Shown here: in pieces, positions 32,920 to 42,804 of the stretch
Position numbering within the stretch: the stretch's first letter is position 1
How the letters are laid out: every line of letters starts with the position of its first letter
NCBI GenBank assembly: GCA_022494885.1
Contig: JAGVSM010002664.1
Location: 124,001 to 188,000, forward strand
Origin: Micrasema longulum
Lineage: Eukaryota > Arthropoda > Insecta > Trichoptera > Brachycentridae
Direction: 5' to 3'
Length of the DNA stretch: 64,000 bases
Position numbers and translations under genes: made by a program
Notes under the pieces: model-generated
Seen by the model: only the letters and a program-made list of their open reading frames with translations
What the model was told of the DNA's origin: nothing
Database searches by the model: none

Positions 32920-33500
32920 AGCCTTAAAAATGGAATGTCAAGTAGATGAAAGTGGGCATTTTCAACACCTCATTTTGTTCGCGTTCAGTGGGGAATAAAG
33001 CAGAAAACAAATAAACTAATACAATACATTATTGACTAATTTATTTTTAAATAATGAAGGAGAATTATCGGGGCCGGTGGTAAGTAAGAACACCTTTCTG
33101 AAAAATCGCCATAAAACCTTTACCTTAAGTATGGGCGTTAACATAAATTGTGTCTGTTTTTTTAAGCTGAGTCTGAAGATGGCTCCTGCAATGGTAGCCG
33201 AAACGTCAGAACAAATCCAACACATACGGTATCACCCAAAAAATAAACATATTGATAACAGTGACCGTGAAAACTTTCGCACCTATTTTCAATAATGTAT
33301 TCTCCTTCATTTCCTCGATTCAACGCGAACAGAATGAGGTGTCGAAAATGCTGACTTTCATCTACTTGATTCCATTTTGAAGGCTTGTAATCAAATAAAA
33401 AAATATTTGTAACGTAAAAGCAAACGCAATATCTCGTAAAGCGTTTAGTGCTCATTTTTAAATTTGAAAAAATAACAGACACAACGTATGTTAACATGGC
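32920..33500. mobile_element. Inverted-repeat Penelope-like remnant with hammerhead-like motif
   Basis: CAAGTAGATGAAAGT and CACCTCATTTTGTTCGCGTT at about 32939-32984 are inverted at 33310-33370. A smaller inverted pair, AATGAAGGAGAAT and ATTCTCCTTCATT, lies inside. Between them 33172-33210 reads CTGAAGA, T, GGCT...AGCC stem, GAAACGTC, a hammerhead-like core. Part of the right flank (GTTACAAATATTTTTTTATT in the - sense) recurs near 63615. Confidence 0.5.
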
Positions 33501-34274
33501 TGTTAGTTTTACATAACAACTGTCTTACCTACATTGTTTTGAAAATTTATTGAATATAATTAGACATTTTTCATTTTGGAAATCTTTAATTGACTCTCCA
33601 ACAAAATTCACTTTATTGGCCCATCGTTTGAGGAGAATATTTAATATTTGTAATTCAAGTTTTACAAATAAACCAAGATACACTACAATGCAATTTCTCG
33701 CTCAGTCTTCAGATCCGTAAAATGGTTTTTGGCTTTTCACTGTAATATTTCATAGTCCCCCTGAGCGTTAGTTTGAACATCTTACCTCCGCGGGTAACAA
33801 ATGATCAAGTTACGCTTCGTTCAGTGTGCCGATACAGAGCCTCGCGGACCGAGGAGTGGCGGTGACGATGTATCAAATGACTGCGGTTTGAATACGATCA
33901 TTGCCAATTTTTATTCTGGTGGAAATAGGCGCTAGGAAAAATACATGCACAGATAAAAAATATCTTAAACTAAAATATTGGTAACTTTATACTCGTTAAA
34001 AATTAAATAAAAATTAATTGTAATGAATCCATTTAAGGTCGAAATGGGCGTCGGATGTAATGATAGACTTTGATATAAATAAAATACGGTTAGAATAAAG
34101 TAGAGTTACGTTAGGATAAAGGTCTGTGTGTGAAATAGAATTAAAACGCTTGACGATTGTTTTATGTGTGCAGAAAATTAAACTTTTAACATGTGCGTGT
34201 TGTCTGGACCTCTAGTCTATACTCGGTCAAAACGAAATGCCGATTATTCAAATATTGTATTACGCCAGTACTCT
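33501..34274. other. Intergenic; decayed SINE-1 patch only
   Basis: Around 33748-33870 a diverged SINE-1 body can be followed (TATTTCATAGTCCCC, TGATCAAGTTACGCTTCG). Otherwise nothing is recognised. Confidence 0.4.
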
Positions 34275-34353
34275 TTGTCGGCCTTGTGGTGTCAGCGTGT
34301 TTGCCTACGATATGAAATATTTATTTTAAAGGGTGTTTTTACACTTATATAAA
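34275..34353 (+). mobile_element. SINE-1 copy, 5' part (interrupted)
   Basis: GGCCTTGTGGTGTCAGCGTG and TTTGCCTACGATATG are a deleted tRNA-like head, followed by AGGGTGTTTTTACACTTA. The body resumes at about 35070 after the inserted TIR element. Confidence 0.7.
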
Positions 34354-35073
34354 TATCTTCCGTGTGCGGGAAAAAGGGCTTAAGTCATAAAATGGCCAAA
34401 ATGACTTAAGTATACAGTAAAGAAACTAGTGAGCTCAATAAAATTAAATATCCCAACAAGAAACCTCAAACAAAACTTACTCTTTCATACTGATAACCAT
34501 AGAACAAACTATGGTTTTCATTCCCCTATGCCCAGTATTCTTACGTCTGCCATCAAACATACCAGTCTTGATTTCTTTGATAACAAATTGTCTTCTTTCA
34601 AACGATCACTGAATCAAATTCAATTATAAACACCTCTCTCCCGCTTCCACTCACACAAAGTCTACTATATACCATTGTGTCTTTCTACTTTTCTTTATAA
34701 TAATTTTCTATGTATAAATATGTCCTTAAAAATGCCCATTGGGCGTATATATAAATAAATAAAATAAAATAAGATGCCAATTTTTTTGCACATTTTTTGG
34801 TGTATTTGTCATAAGTTATTGATATTAATCAATCGTTGCATTACAGGTCAAAAACCTTTTAATCATACTTTTTTCAGAAAATTTTTCAATTTTGTGATCC
34901 AAAAGACTTAAGTCATGTAAAAAATCAAATTAAATGCAAAATTAAAAAAACACAAAATATTATAAATAATTTTCTAAGTAACAGTTGAATCCTTATGATT
35001 TGCCAGCTGTTTTTTTTGATTGGTTCTCCTGAAAAATAGACTTTTTTGACTTAAACCTTTTTTCCGTGTACGG
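34354..35073. mobile_element. TIR element inserted in a SINE, itself carrying a LINE fragment
   Basis: The left end ATATCTTCCGTGTGCGGGAA, AAAGGGCTTAAGTCA is the inverted partner of TGACTTAAACCTTTTTTCCG, TGTACGGAAGATAT at the right. The SINE-1 sequence is continuous across the element. No transposase is seen. The middle holds a LINE 3' end (34429-34770). Confidence 0.75.
34429..34770 (+). mobile_element. LINE ORF2 C-terminus and 3' tail, nested
   Basis: The 66-codon frame reads IKLNIPTRNLKQNLLFHTDN, HRTNYGFHSPMPSI, SLDFFDNKLSSFKRSL and stop. This is an IPTRxL...NYGxxSPM block shared with 46970-47161. A non-coding 3' region ends in ATAAATAAATAAAATAAAAT at about 34750. Confidence 0.65.
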
Positions 35074-35135
35074 AAGATATTTCATAGTCACTGGACTGGT
35101 ACCTGAAACGTAAGACTGATCATCTGTTGAATATT
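35074..35135 (+). mobile_element. SINE-1 copy, 3' part
   Basis: TATTTCATAGTCACTGGACT, GGTACCTGAAACGTAAGACT and GATCATCTG continue the SINE begun at 34275. Confidence 0.7.
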
Positions 35136-35363
35136 AGACACAAGGTGATTCGATTTCGAAACTGACATTCAAGTCCGAGAACGGACACAGCAGCCTCCCA
35201 TAATGAGAGTCTCGAGGACGCGGCGGCAGTCCTGGCATGGACACGTACTGCGCGTGCCTCGGGAAAACTTAAACCCGAGATGACTCTTTCTCACATCCGC
35301 AGGTTCCCGGCGTCCCGGAGGGCCGTCGGTGACGTTCTTTCGGCTCTATTCGGCGTAACTAAG

Positions 35364-35480
35364 GGACACAGGATTGACGCGGGAGGAGGCGAGAGTGCTG
35401 GCTGGCGATCGGGCCTCCTGGAGGCGTCTGGTGATGAACGCACGCTCCACGTAGGAGCGGATGCGGAAAAGAGAGAAAAA
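35364..35480 (-). pseudogene. GC-rich coding-like segment, unrecognised
   Basis: On the - strand this GC-rich patch reads RSYVERAFITRRLQEARSPA and STLASSRVNPVSLSYAE before a stop. It is preceded by a long pyrimidine tract (CTTTCTCTTTTTCTCTCTTT) that could be a 3' splice-site tract, although the first AG lies inside the readable frame. Composition and codon use resemble the C3G exons rather than the AT-rich surroundings. I do not recognise the family. It could be a terminal exon, a processed fragment or transposon-derived sequence. The opposite strand is also open. Confidence 0.25.
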
Positions 35481-37675
35481 GAGAAAGTGAATCATGCATT
35501 TCCTGTATGTAAACAACAAAACATCAATCAAAAATACTGATTCCATAGCACGGATGTCAAATTGCTGACAGACAGGGAAATGGAAGATGACCTCAGAACC
35601 CCACTCAGAAGTAAAGGGAGCACTACGGGCAATTACTATGTAAGCAGTAGCACCCTTAGGTAACATGATTATTTCAGTTACGATATGAAGTAATTCAATT
35701 CAATAATCACGATTACCTAATACTTGATTGCCGAATTTTATTCAAGATGTAATTAATATACATCGAAGTGTAAAATTGTTTGCTTCTGTCATCTCCAATT
35801 GGGTTGGAGCGGGAGCATAGGGATATGTCAACAAGTAAAAATTCAACACAACAAAAATATATCGTTGTGATCGGTGCACTAATGCACTGCCTATTAATAA
35901 TAATAACATGAAAATACATACTTTGGTGGGTGACACGAGAATACATAACTCTACTTTATTTCATACATTTTAAAATGGAGAACAGGATGAATTTATGTAA
36001 AAAATTCAAAATGTTTACAAATAATGATGGTATAAAAAATCGTTTCTCACCGGGGTAAATTCTGTGATGAAAATATCATAAATCATGCATGTGTAAATGT
36101 GAAAAAATTCTATAATGAAGTTTGCGTTATATGGGTCAGAAAATGGTGCAAGATCAAGGCGCGAGATCTTGTGCAATAATTCTTGTGCCATTTTGTTTGC
36201 TCTTTTAAATGCGGCAGTTTCTAGGATTGATAATTGCATGTAAGCATGCGCGGTACGTGCATTCGGGGCCATGAGAGATAACGGGCAGTTTCACAGTTGA
36301 CTAAACGAGCTATATTGTGACAACCAACAGCATAGTATCCTGCGATCAACCATAGGGAAACATTCCTTTTTTTGTGCTTACTAGTAGTGGCACAAAAAAT
36401 ATTTTTTAATTCCTGCGAAAACTGAGCAATGCATTGGCCACGCCTCTAATACGTCACAATTCGGTTAAATTTTGAGCATTGTTTGCGACTGTTTAAATTT
36501 AAATAGAATCACCACGAAGCTTGACATCACAGTTGTCAAGGTCAAACATGTTGCGTTTTTGTGGAGACATATTTTCTAACAATTTTATTTTGAAAGTTAG
36601 TACAAAAAAACATTTCTCCATTTTAATCCATATTGATTTTGAAAATATAATTAATTTTTATAAATCCATTTCACATATTTTTACGGATATTCATAGCATG
36701 TGATATTTCCCTATTAACAACTGGTCTCTAAAATAACTTGGATAAAATAGGTATTTGTTTATTTTTGTTCATTAACGCCCAAGGGGCATTAAAAGAAATT
36801 TATTTATTTTTATTTCCAGAAAATAAAAGGCAAGTGTGAAATGAAACAAACGAATAATAAATTAAGTAACACAGGCAAATACGCGTTGACAGTTGAAGTT
36901 GACTGTTAACAGTATCACAGACGTGGGATGCGCGTGCAGATTTTGGTTAAAATATTTTTTGAAAAATAGAACGTGTTTTTCTAAATTTGAGCACAGATTA
37001 CACTTTATTCGTTGAGTCAAATATTGCACAAGATCTTGTACTATTTTCTAAACCATGCATACTACAAGCATAGGGATTTACTTGACAACCATTTTGTGAT
37101 GTATGTACACAATGTGCATTATTTTATCAGTTAATAACGGCGTTAAGCCATAAGTGTATATGACCGTGTCCCGGCAGATTAAGAACACAGTTCTGTGTGT
37201 AAAATAGAACTATAATCACTATGGCTAAAAAATAAATACCAAATGAGTAAAACTAATACAAGACAAAATATCATATCCATAATTTATTACAGAAATAAAA
37301 GACGTCCGCGATATTCTCAAGACTGGTATCTTTATTACAAAGGGCCTATTTCTCCATTTCTGAGTAAAGTATCGAACGACTAATCATCACATAACATTAA
37401 TCTGATGATTAACGTCCCGATTACCGAGCAACGCTTTCACAAAATACGAGTGTCCTGTCACATTTGACCGGTCTAGGCTCACGTCTGTCGACGGATGATT
37501 AGCAAACAATCACAGCTTTGAGTAGTGTAACCGGCACTTACTCGCCGAATGGCGCTACTTGGCGGTAGTGAAATAGACTTTTTGTTTTACTCGACGAGTA
37601 GTTCTAATCGAGACCTTACTCAGAGTTGGTGAAATAGGCCCTAAACCTTTTAATTCTTATTAGACGGCTAAATAA
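35481..37675. other. Intergenic; no gene recognised
   Basis: Only short ORFs. The - strand ORF at 36015-36272 has no recognisable motif. ATTAAGAACACAGTTCTGTG at about 37178 resembles a segment near 60290 (GAAGAATACAGTTCTGTGAG), hinting at another dispersed repeat. Confidence 0.4.
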
Positions 37676-37830
37676 GCTCCGTCGTGACGGGTCCCCGTAA
37701 ATCAGTTCGCACCCTCCAAGCACGGGTTTTTATAGAGCCTGGATGTTAAGTGGCGGTTACTCATATTGTTAAATCTCCTCCTTGAAGCCCGAGTCCTTAA
37801 AGCGAGGTAGGGGCGAGTGCTCTCATATCC
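37676..37830 (+). repeat. Dispersed repeat family R2 fragment
   Basis: GTGACGGGTCCCCGTAAATC, then TTTTTATAGAGCCTGGATGT and GAAGCCCGAGTCC, resembles 44828-44995 and the reverse-oriented 61135-61335. Confidence 0.5.
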
Positions 37831-38004
37831 TCAGGTTTAAACAATGGTCTACAGAGCGGACTTTTAAGAGTGGATTTAAAATTAATTAAATTCAAAACTC
37901 GATGTTTCGATTTCGATTCGATGTTTGTAGCACTAACTTTGCGGAGCATTGTAATATTTTGAAATGAAATGACACTGTTCTATGAACCACTTTAATAGTT
38001 TACA

Positions 38005-38048
38005 CAACCGACTAGTTTCGGCAATGACACGTTGCCCTCTTCGGGGTT
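38005..38048 (-). other. Hammerhead-like motif, variant
   Basis: The - strand reads CCGAAGAGGGCAACGTGTCA then TTGCCGAAACTAGTCGG. This is a CUGANGA-like start, a GGCAA/TTGCC stem and a GAAAC core followed by a stem-forming segment. It is similar in layout to 31642 and 33172 but with a substitution in the first core box. Confidence 0.35.
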
Positions 38049-39179
38049 TTTTAACAACTAATCCATGGAATTTGTCCAGTGAACGCGACCCTTTCAATGT
38101 TCGCCGTCAAAGGCTTGATGGGTGGGAACGCCTACCCTTGTCAATCCACCATTTCAGCGCCTATGTAAATAGTTCATAAAACAAAGTAATATCATTTCTC
38201 AAAATTACTATAGTAATTTAAATAGCATTTTTTTCGACTGAAGGATCTTTTTACAAAAGATTACGGGGAAAATTTAGCTGATCTTTTTTTTTCCATAACA
38301 AATGACGATGAACTTCTTCCGATAATTTTCACTAACAAACTTGAATGTCATAACTTTTACTTAAATATATAAATTATATTTAACAAAGCGATTCGAACAA
38401 TAATATAATGAATGATCGTAAAAGTAAACATACTTTTTCTAGTAGTTTGTCTATTTGAAGAAACACAATTAAATTAATGAGGAAATACAGTATATATATA
38501 CACACACAAATTTGCGTATTGATCAGTTTTTTTTACACCTAAAATCATGCAACGAATAATTAAATTTAATTATTTATACCGAAGAATAACGCACCCTCGT
38601 AAATCTACGCAGGCACGTGATTAGGCCGAACGTAAACAACAAAAAAAACATCACATTTCGCAAGACGCGCAAGTCAATAACTTACTAAATCAGAGTAATT
38701 ATTTACACAGACAATTTAAAACATAATCTCCCGGTGGTTAGCGGCATACAACATTGGTCGGGCGTGCGGTAGAATAATGTTGATATGTACAGTAGAGAAT
38801 GGCCAGTCCCGAGAGACGGACGCGCGACATGGAGTAGAGAAGATTTTTGGCATTGGGATTCAACAAGGTCGGACATCTATGGAGTTCTTGATAAGCCATT
38901 TTTGCTTCACACAGATTTCAGATATCCTAAAATGTAAACAAAAACAATATTATAACATAGTAGAGATCGTACAATTAAAATAATATTTAATTATTAAACT
39001 TTTGTCCCTAAAGCCCGGGGCTACCATATGACAGGCGTTTTCCGGATTTGACAGGCATTTTTTAATTTCAAACTAAAATTCAGTCTATTGAAAAAGAAGA
39101 TGTATCGGTTGTAGAAATAAACATGTATTAAATGCAACTCAAAATCCCCTCGTTTAAGGACAACAGGTCCACCACGAGG

Positions 39180-39299
39180 AGGTCGGCCTCGTGGTGTAGC
39201 GGTCAGCGCATTAGCCTACCACGCGTGAGGTCTCGGGTTCGATCCCGACATCGTTGACACTAAATATTTATTAAAAATGTGTTTTTACGCTAGAAGTTG
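39180..39299 (+). mobile_element. SINE-1, head and proximal body only
   Basis: GTCGGCCTCGTGGTGTAGCG, CATTAGCCTACCACGCGTGA and GGTCTCGGGTTCGATCCCGA form the tRNA-like head. The copy stops in the GTGTTTTTACGC segment. On the - strand its TTTATT at 39267 gives AATAAA, which may serve as the C3G poly(A) signal. Confidence 0.7.
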
Positions 39300-39354
39300 G
39301 AAGGAAGTTATGAAAAAAGTTGGAGTGTATTTTTCAGAACAATTATTTCTAGCA

Positions 39355-39424
39355 ACCGGCGGGAATCGAACCCGCAACGCCTGTTTCACAGTCAGCCGTC
39401 TAACCAACTGCACCATGGCGCATT
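39355..39424 (-). mobile_element. tRNA-like SINE head (family 3), reverse copy
   Basis: The - strand reads GCGCCATGGTGCAGTTGGTT, then GACTGTGAAACAGGCGTTGC and GGGTTCGATTCCCGCCGG. This is the same A-box, anticodon-arm and B-box arrangement as 19625-19700. The anticodon stem is poorly paired, so it is not called a tRNA gene. Confidence 0.6.
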
Positions 39425-39580
39425 TGATTACAAGTCCCTAAGTTAAATATTACAAACTATCACATTATATTCCGATCGGCATTCTCTTGCTTTGCTCTGG
39501 CACTCGGGCGCTGGGTGCTTTAACTTACCCCGCTTCTTGCGCTTGGGGTTGGTCTGCGGAACCTGCGTGGAGAGGGGGGG

Positions 39581-39716
39581 CTATGCGGCGGTGGTCCTCT
39601 TGCCCCCCCGTGGCTTGATGGACTCGGAGATCTGCCACATGGCCTCCTCGTTGAGGACGTCATCGAAGCCGTTGAACATAGCCATGATGCGCTCATTTTT
39701 CTTGAATGTGTATTGA
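39581..39716 (-). CDS. C3G: C3G/RAPGEF1-like Rap exchange factor, last exon
   Basis: The acceptor TTTCAG at 39717-39722 is followed by one base that completes Ala645. The exon encodes QYTFKKNERIMAMFNGFDDV, LNEEAMWQISESIKPRGG and KRTTAA, stop TAG at 39581-39583. The QYxFKxNxxI and EEAMWQISExIKPRG motifs are the conserved C-terminal end of the CDC25 domain in C3G. It closes the helical bundle that binds Rap/Ras-family GTPases. No strong poly(A) signal of its own is seen nearby. The nearest candidate is AATAAA (- strand) at 39267-39272 inside a SINE. Confidence 0.93.
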
Positions 39717-40010
39717 CTGAAATATTTATTATTTTAGCAAAAAATATATTAAAAATCAATGGAATAAATAGCCTTTGCGATAAAGTGATTTGTGCACATT
39801 TGATCAATAAAAAGGCACTTTTTTTTTAATGTTTCCTATTGTATTTTGTATGTATGTATAAAGTCGTCTTATCGCCTTCCCTCTCTCGACGAATTCCGAA
39901 TAGAGCTCCTCGCTACTACCCGTTGCCCTGTTATAGGTCCTGTCCGATGTACAGATTTGGTGGTTTTCAAATACAATTTCAGGGATGGGAAGAATGTGGA
40001 AGAAACTCAC

Positions 40011-40142
40011 GCTTTACTGAAGCGCTTCATATTCTCTAGTATGTGGTACTGCTGCCATCTCTTGGAGAAGTTCACACTTCCATCGGGTAGCAGGTCTGTG
40101 TTTCCAATATGGACAAATGTCAGATCTTGGAGGACCAAACCG
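40011..40142 (-). CDS. C3G: C3G/RAPGEF1-like, exon with catalytic core LTFVHIGN
   Basis: It starts after TTTCAG with one base completing Ile601. It encodes GLVLQDLTFVHIGNTDLLPD, GSVNFSKRWQQYHILENMKR and FSK, ending in GC before GTGAGT (phase 2). LxDLTFVHxGN and NFxKRWQ are hallmark CDC25-domain motifs. An earlier GTAAAG is present two codons upstream, but only the GTGAGT site gives the FSKAQY sequence expected at the junction with the last exon. Confidence 0.93.
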
Positions 40143-40189
40143 CTGAAACAATATGTACAATTATTATCATCTATTTGTTTAATAGGCTC

Positions 40190-40985
40190 CGAGAAAAGTA
40201 AAGTATATTAGGCTCCACTCATACGAAAAGTGAAGTAAATTTGGCCCCACTCATACAGAAGTATATTAGGCTCCACTCACACAAAAAGTGAAGCGTATTA
40301 GGCTCCACTCACAAGAAATGTGAAGTACATTAGGCTCCACTGTCAAGAAAAGTTAAGTATATTAGGCTCCACTCACACAAAAAGTGAAGCGTATTAGGCT
40401 CCACTCACAAGAAAAGTGAAGTACATTAGGCTCCACTGTCAATAAAAGTTAAGTATATTAGGCTCCACTCACACGAAAAGTGAAGTAAATTTGGCCTCAC
40501 TCATACAGAAGTATATTAGGCTCCACTCACACAAAAAGTGAAGTGTATTAGGCTCCACTCACAAGAAAAGTTAAGTATATTAGGCTCCACTCACACAAAA
40601 AGTGAAGCGTATTAGGCTCCACTCACAAGAAAAGTGAAGTACATTAGGCTCCACTGTCAATAAAAGTTAAGTATATTAGGCTCCACTCACACGAAAAGTG
40701 AAGTAAATTTGGCCTCACTCATATGAAAAGTGAAGTATATTAGGTTCCACTCACATGAAAAGTGAAGCAAATTTAGCCCCACTCACACGAAGAACGCTTT
40801 AAAAAAAGTATGTTAGGTTCCACTCATGAAGTATAAAGAAATAAATTAAGTATGTTAGGCTTTACTCACATGTAAGGTGAAGCATTTAAGGTTACACTCG
40901 CATGTAAGGTAAAGCATTTGAGACTCCACTTACATATATAAGAAGTATACATATTAGGATTCACTCGCACGAAAGGTGAAGAATA
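40190..40985. repeat. 32-bp minisatellite with higher-order structure, in a C3G intron
   Basis: About 25 tandem units of roughly 32 bp of the type TTAGGCTCCACTCACACGAA-AAGTGAAGTATA. Variants recur in ordered blocks of several units (for example the series ending GAAGCGTATT, GAAGTACATT, GTTAAGTATATT repeats), so there is a higher-order repeat. Units degrade toward 40985, where the last one merges with the 5' splice site of the adjacent exon (41001). In the gene's sense most units contain TGTGAGTGGAGCC, a GTGAGT donor-like site. Confidence 0.95.
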
Positions 40986-41000
40986 TCAGCCTCTACTTAC

Positions 41001-41279
41001 ATGTAGGGTATGCAGGGGGGTTGAGTCTCCGCCAGGGCCTGACGGTACGCGCGGAAGCTGGAGCTCGAGTCGATGAGCGCGCAGTACTCCTTGAGCCCGT
41101 CCGTGATGTGCTTCTGCCACTCGAGGCGGCGGATGGGGGCCGAGTCCAGCGCCGACAGCAGGGCCAGGTAGGAGTTGAAGTTGTTCATCTTGCGGAGGTG
41201 CTTCATCACCTTGATGAACTTGCTCACGTACTTCTCTCGCTCCTTGGCCTCCTCCTGTTCGAGGATTCTCGATCTTGCC
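41001..41279 (-). CDS. C3G: C3G/RAPGEF1-like, central catalytic exon
   Basis: The exon completes Trp508 and encodes EREKYVSKFIKVMKHLRKMN, NFNSYLALLSALDSAPIRRL, EWQKHITDGLKEYCALIDSS, SSFRAYRQAL and PPCIPY. NFNSxxAxxSALxSxPIxRL is the central CDC25 motif carrying residues that contact switch regions of the GTPase. The acceptor is ATAACCAG and the donor CTACAT before GTAAGT (phase 2). It is strikingly GC-rich. The downstream intron starts directly with the degenerate end of the 32-bp minisatellite. Confidence 0.95.
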
Positions 41280-41436
41280 CTGGTTATACAAAATACAAAA
41301 TGATTACAAAATTTATATAAAATGTATCTGGTTTACCTTTATAATTGGAAAATGGTCCGTAAAATAATAATAAATAAATATGTGGGAGTCAATCGGAAAC
41401 GAATTATGCCTTCAGTCATCTGACCTAGCAAACATT

Positions 41437-41920
41437 TGTGGAGTTCATAGTCCATGAACGATGACACACACACACACACATGCTAAATAATTTCACCTGA
41501 AATTATAGTGCAACGACCGATGAAGCAAGTCAGGGTTGTCAATCGAATTCAATTCATTACATTCCGCGAACCACGAGGCCAACGTCCTGCAGTACATTAA
41601 CATCGTCCCCACCATGGAGATATATCTCTATAGAGAACAAAGGAACGTGGCCTATAAAGAGACCACAGGGCGCAGTCAATGCTCAGTCCAGTTAAGTTCA
41701 GTCAGTCAGTCAGTCAGTCAGCATCGGCCACTCGGTTTCAGCATGTAGTTCAAGTTCAGTCTCTTCAGCCCATCATCGCTGCTACGCTCGCGCTACACAA
41801 CTTAGTGCTGTATCTTAATCGCCGTGTAATAAACCCACATTAAACAGCAACCTCGTATCTTCTGTTAATCTCTAACTGGAGTAGGAGCTCCAACCCTCAA
41901 CAACAAGCTAAATCGGAACA
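41437..41920 (+). mobile_element. Solo LTR, copy 2, in a C3G intron (antisense)
   Basis: It is flanked by CATT on both sides (41433-41436, 41921-41924), starts TGTGGAG and ends GGAACA. It shares with copy 1 at 32186 the blocks GTCCTGCAGTACATTAACAT, CTATAAAGAGACCACAGG, CAGCATGTAGTTCAAGT and GTGTAATAAA. A (CA)n run lies at 41464-41480 and a (CAGT)n run at 41697-41722. It has no internal region. Confidence 0.85.
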
Positions 41921-42214
41921 CATTTCCTATACAAACTAATGGCGCTGGTTTCCTAGGGAGCGTTGATTGCGAGTAGAACGTCAAACATTGATACCGCCAT
42001 TTGCAGGACGGCCGTCATGGCGGTTTTCGAACTGTTTTTCTCATGTAGAGGAGAATATTTTTGCCTGTCAAAGCCGTCAAAATAAGTGCAAACGTGATGT
42101 GGATTGGTGAAATCGACAAAATGTTGATTGATCTCAGTCAATCTCCAACTGGGGTAGGAGCTCCCGGCATCATCAATCGAAAATCCTCTATGTAAAGTCT
42201 AGTACGGCACTCAC

Positions 42215-42432
42215 CAGTAGCTCATCTTGTTGAAGTGCTCGGTGAAACGAGTCAGGTTCGGGCTGCGCTCCTCGCACTGGTCTCGCGCCCAGAGCAGCGC
42301 CTCAGGCGCCGGGATGCGGGTGAACAGCTCCGCGTCCAACAGCGTCATCTGCTCCGCCACCGCCTCCGCCTTCTGCTCCAGCACCGAGTCACGGCGCGAC
42401 GACATAGCCACGGGATACTGGTGCTGGTGTTG
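42215..42432 (-). CDS. C3G: C3G/RAPGEF1-like, exon opening the CDC25 domain
   Basis: After the CTCGTTCAG acceptor it encodes a His/Gln-rich start (QHQHQYPVAMSSRRD), then AEQMTLLDAELFTRIPAPEA, LLWARDQCEERSPNLTRFTE and HFNKMSYW. This is the start of the CDC25 fold: the LLDAELF-type helix, then SPNLTxFxxxFNxMSxW. It is phase 0 in and phase 2 out (TG before GTGAGT). Confidence 0.94.
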
Positions 42433-42804
42433 CTGAACGAGGAAATCCAGTGGTTTTTAAAAATAATCTTATTTGTTAATATGAGTAGACTATCAAACAA
42501 ATCCAATTGAAAAATAATTGTATTTTTTTATTAATAAATTTCATAAAAGGTACATGTTTTTTTAAATTTCTATACATATCTACTATTACACATCTAGTAA
42601 ATGTTATCACTGTACCTCTCCAAAAAAGAGACTAACTCTTGTGCTTGGAGAGTGACTTACACTGTTGTAGTTGTTTATTGTTTAATATAAGAGTTTATAT
42701 AATTTTAAATACGAGTAAATGAGAAAAAAATAAAAACAAAGGATATATAAAGAAAAAACATAAAACAATAATACATTCTTACTAATTAAAATTTAATGTA
42801 GTTT

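Noticed and set aside
36015..36272. 85-codon - strand ORF as a gene
   Set aside because: No family resemblance. The second half is low-complexity hydrophobic sequence typical of AT-rich chance ORFs.
39355..39424. Functional tRNA gene on the - strand
   Set aside because: Anticodon-arm pairing is poor and a similar tRNA-like head occurs in a SINE-like context at 19625.
40190..40985. Regularly repeated 32-bp units as a CRISPR array
   Set aside because: Units are contiguous with no unique spacers, and the surroundings are eukaryotic. It is a minisatellite.
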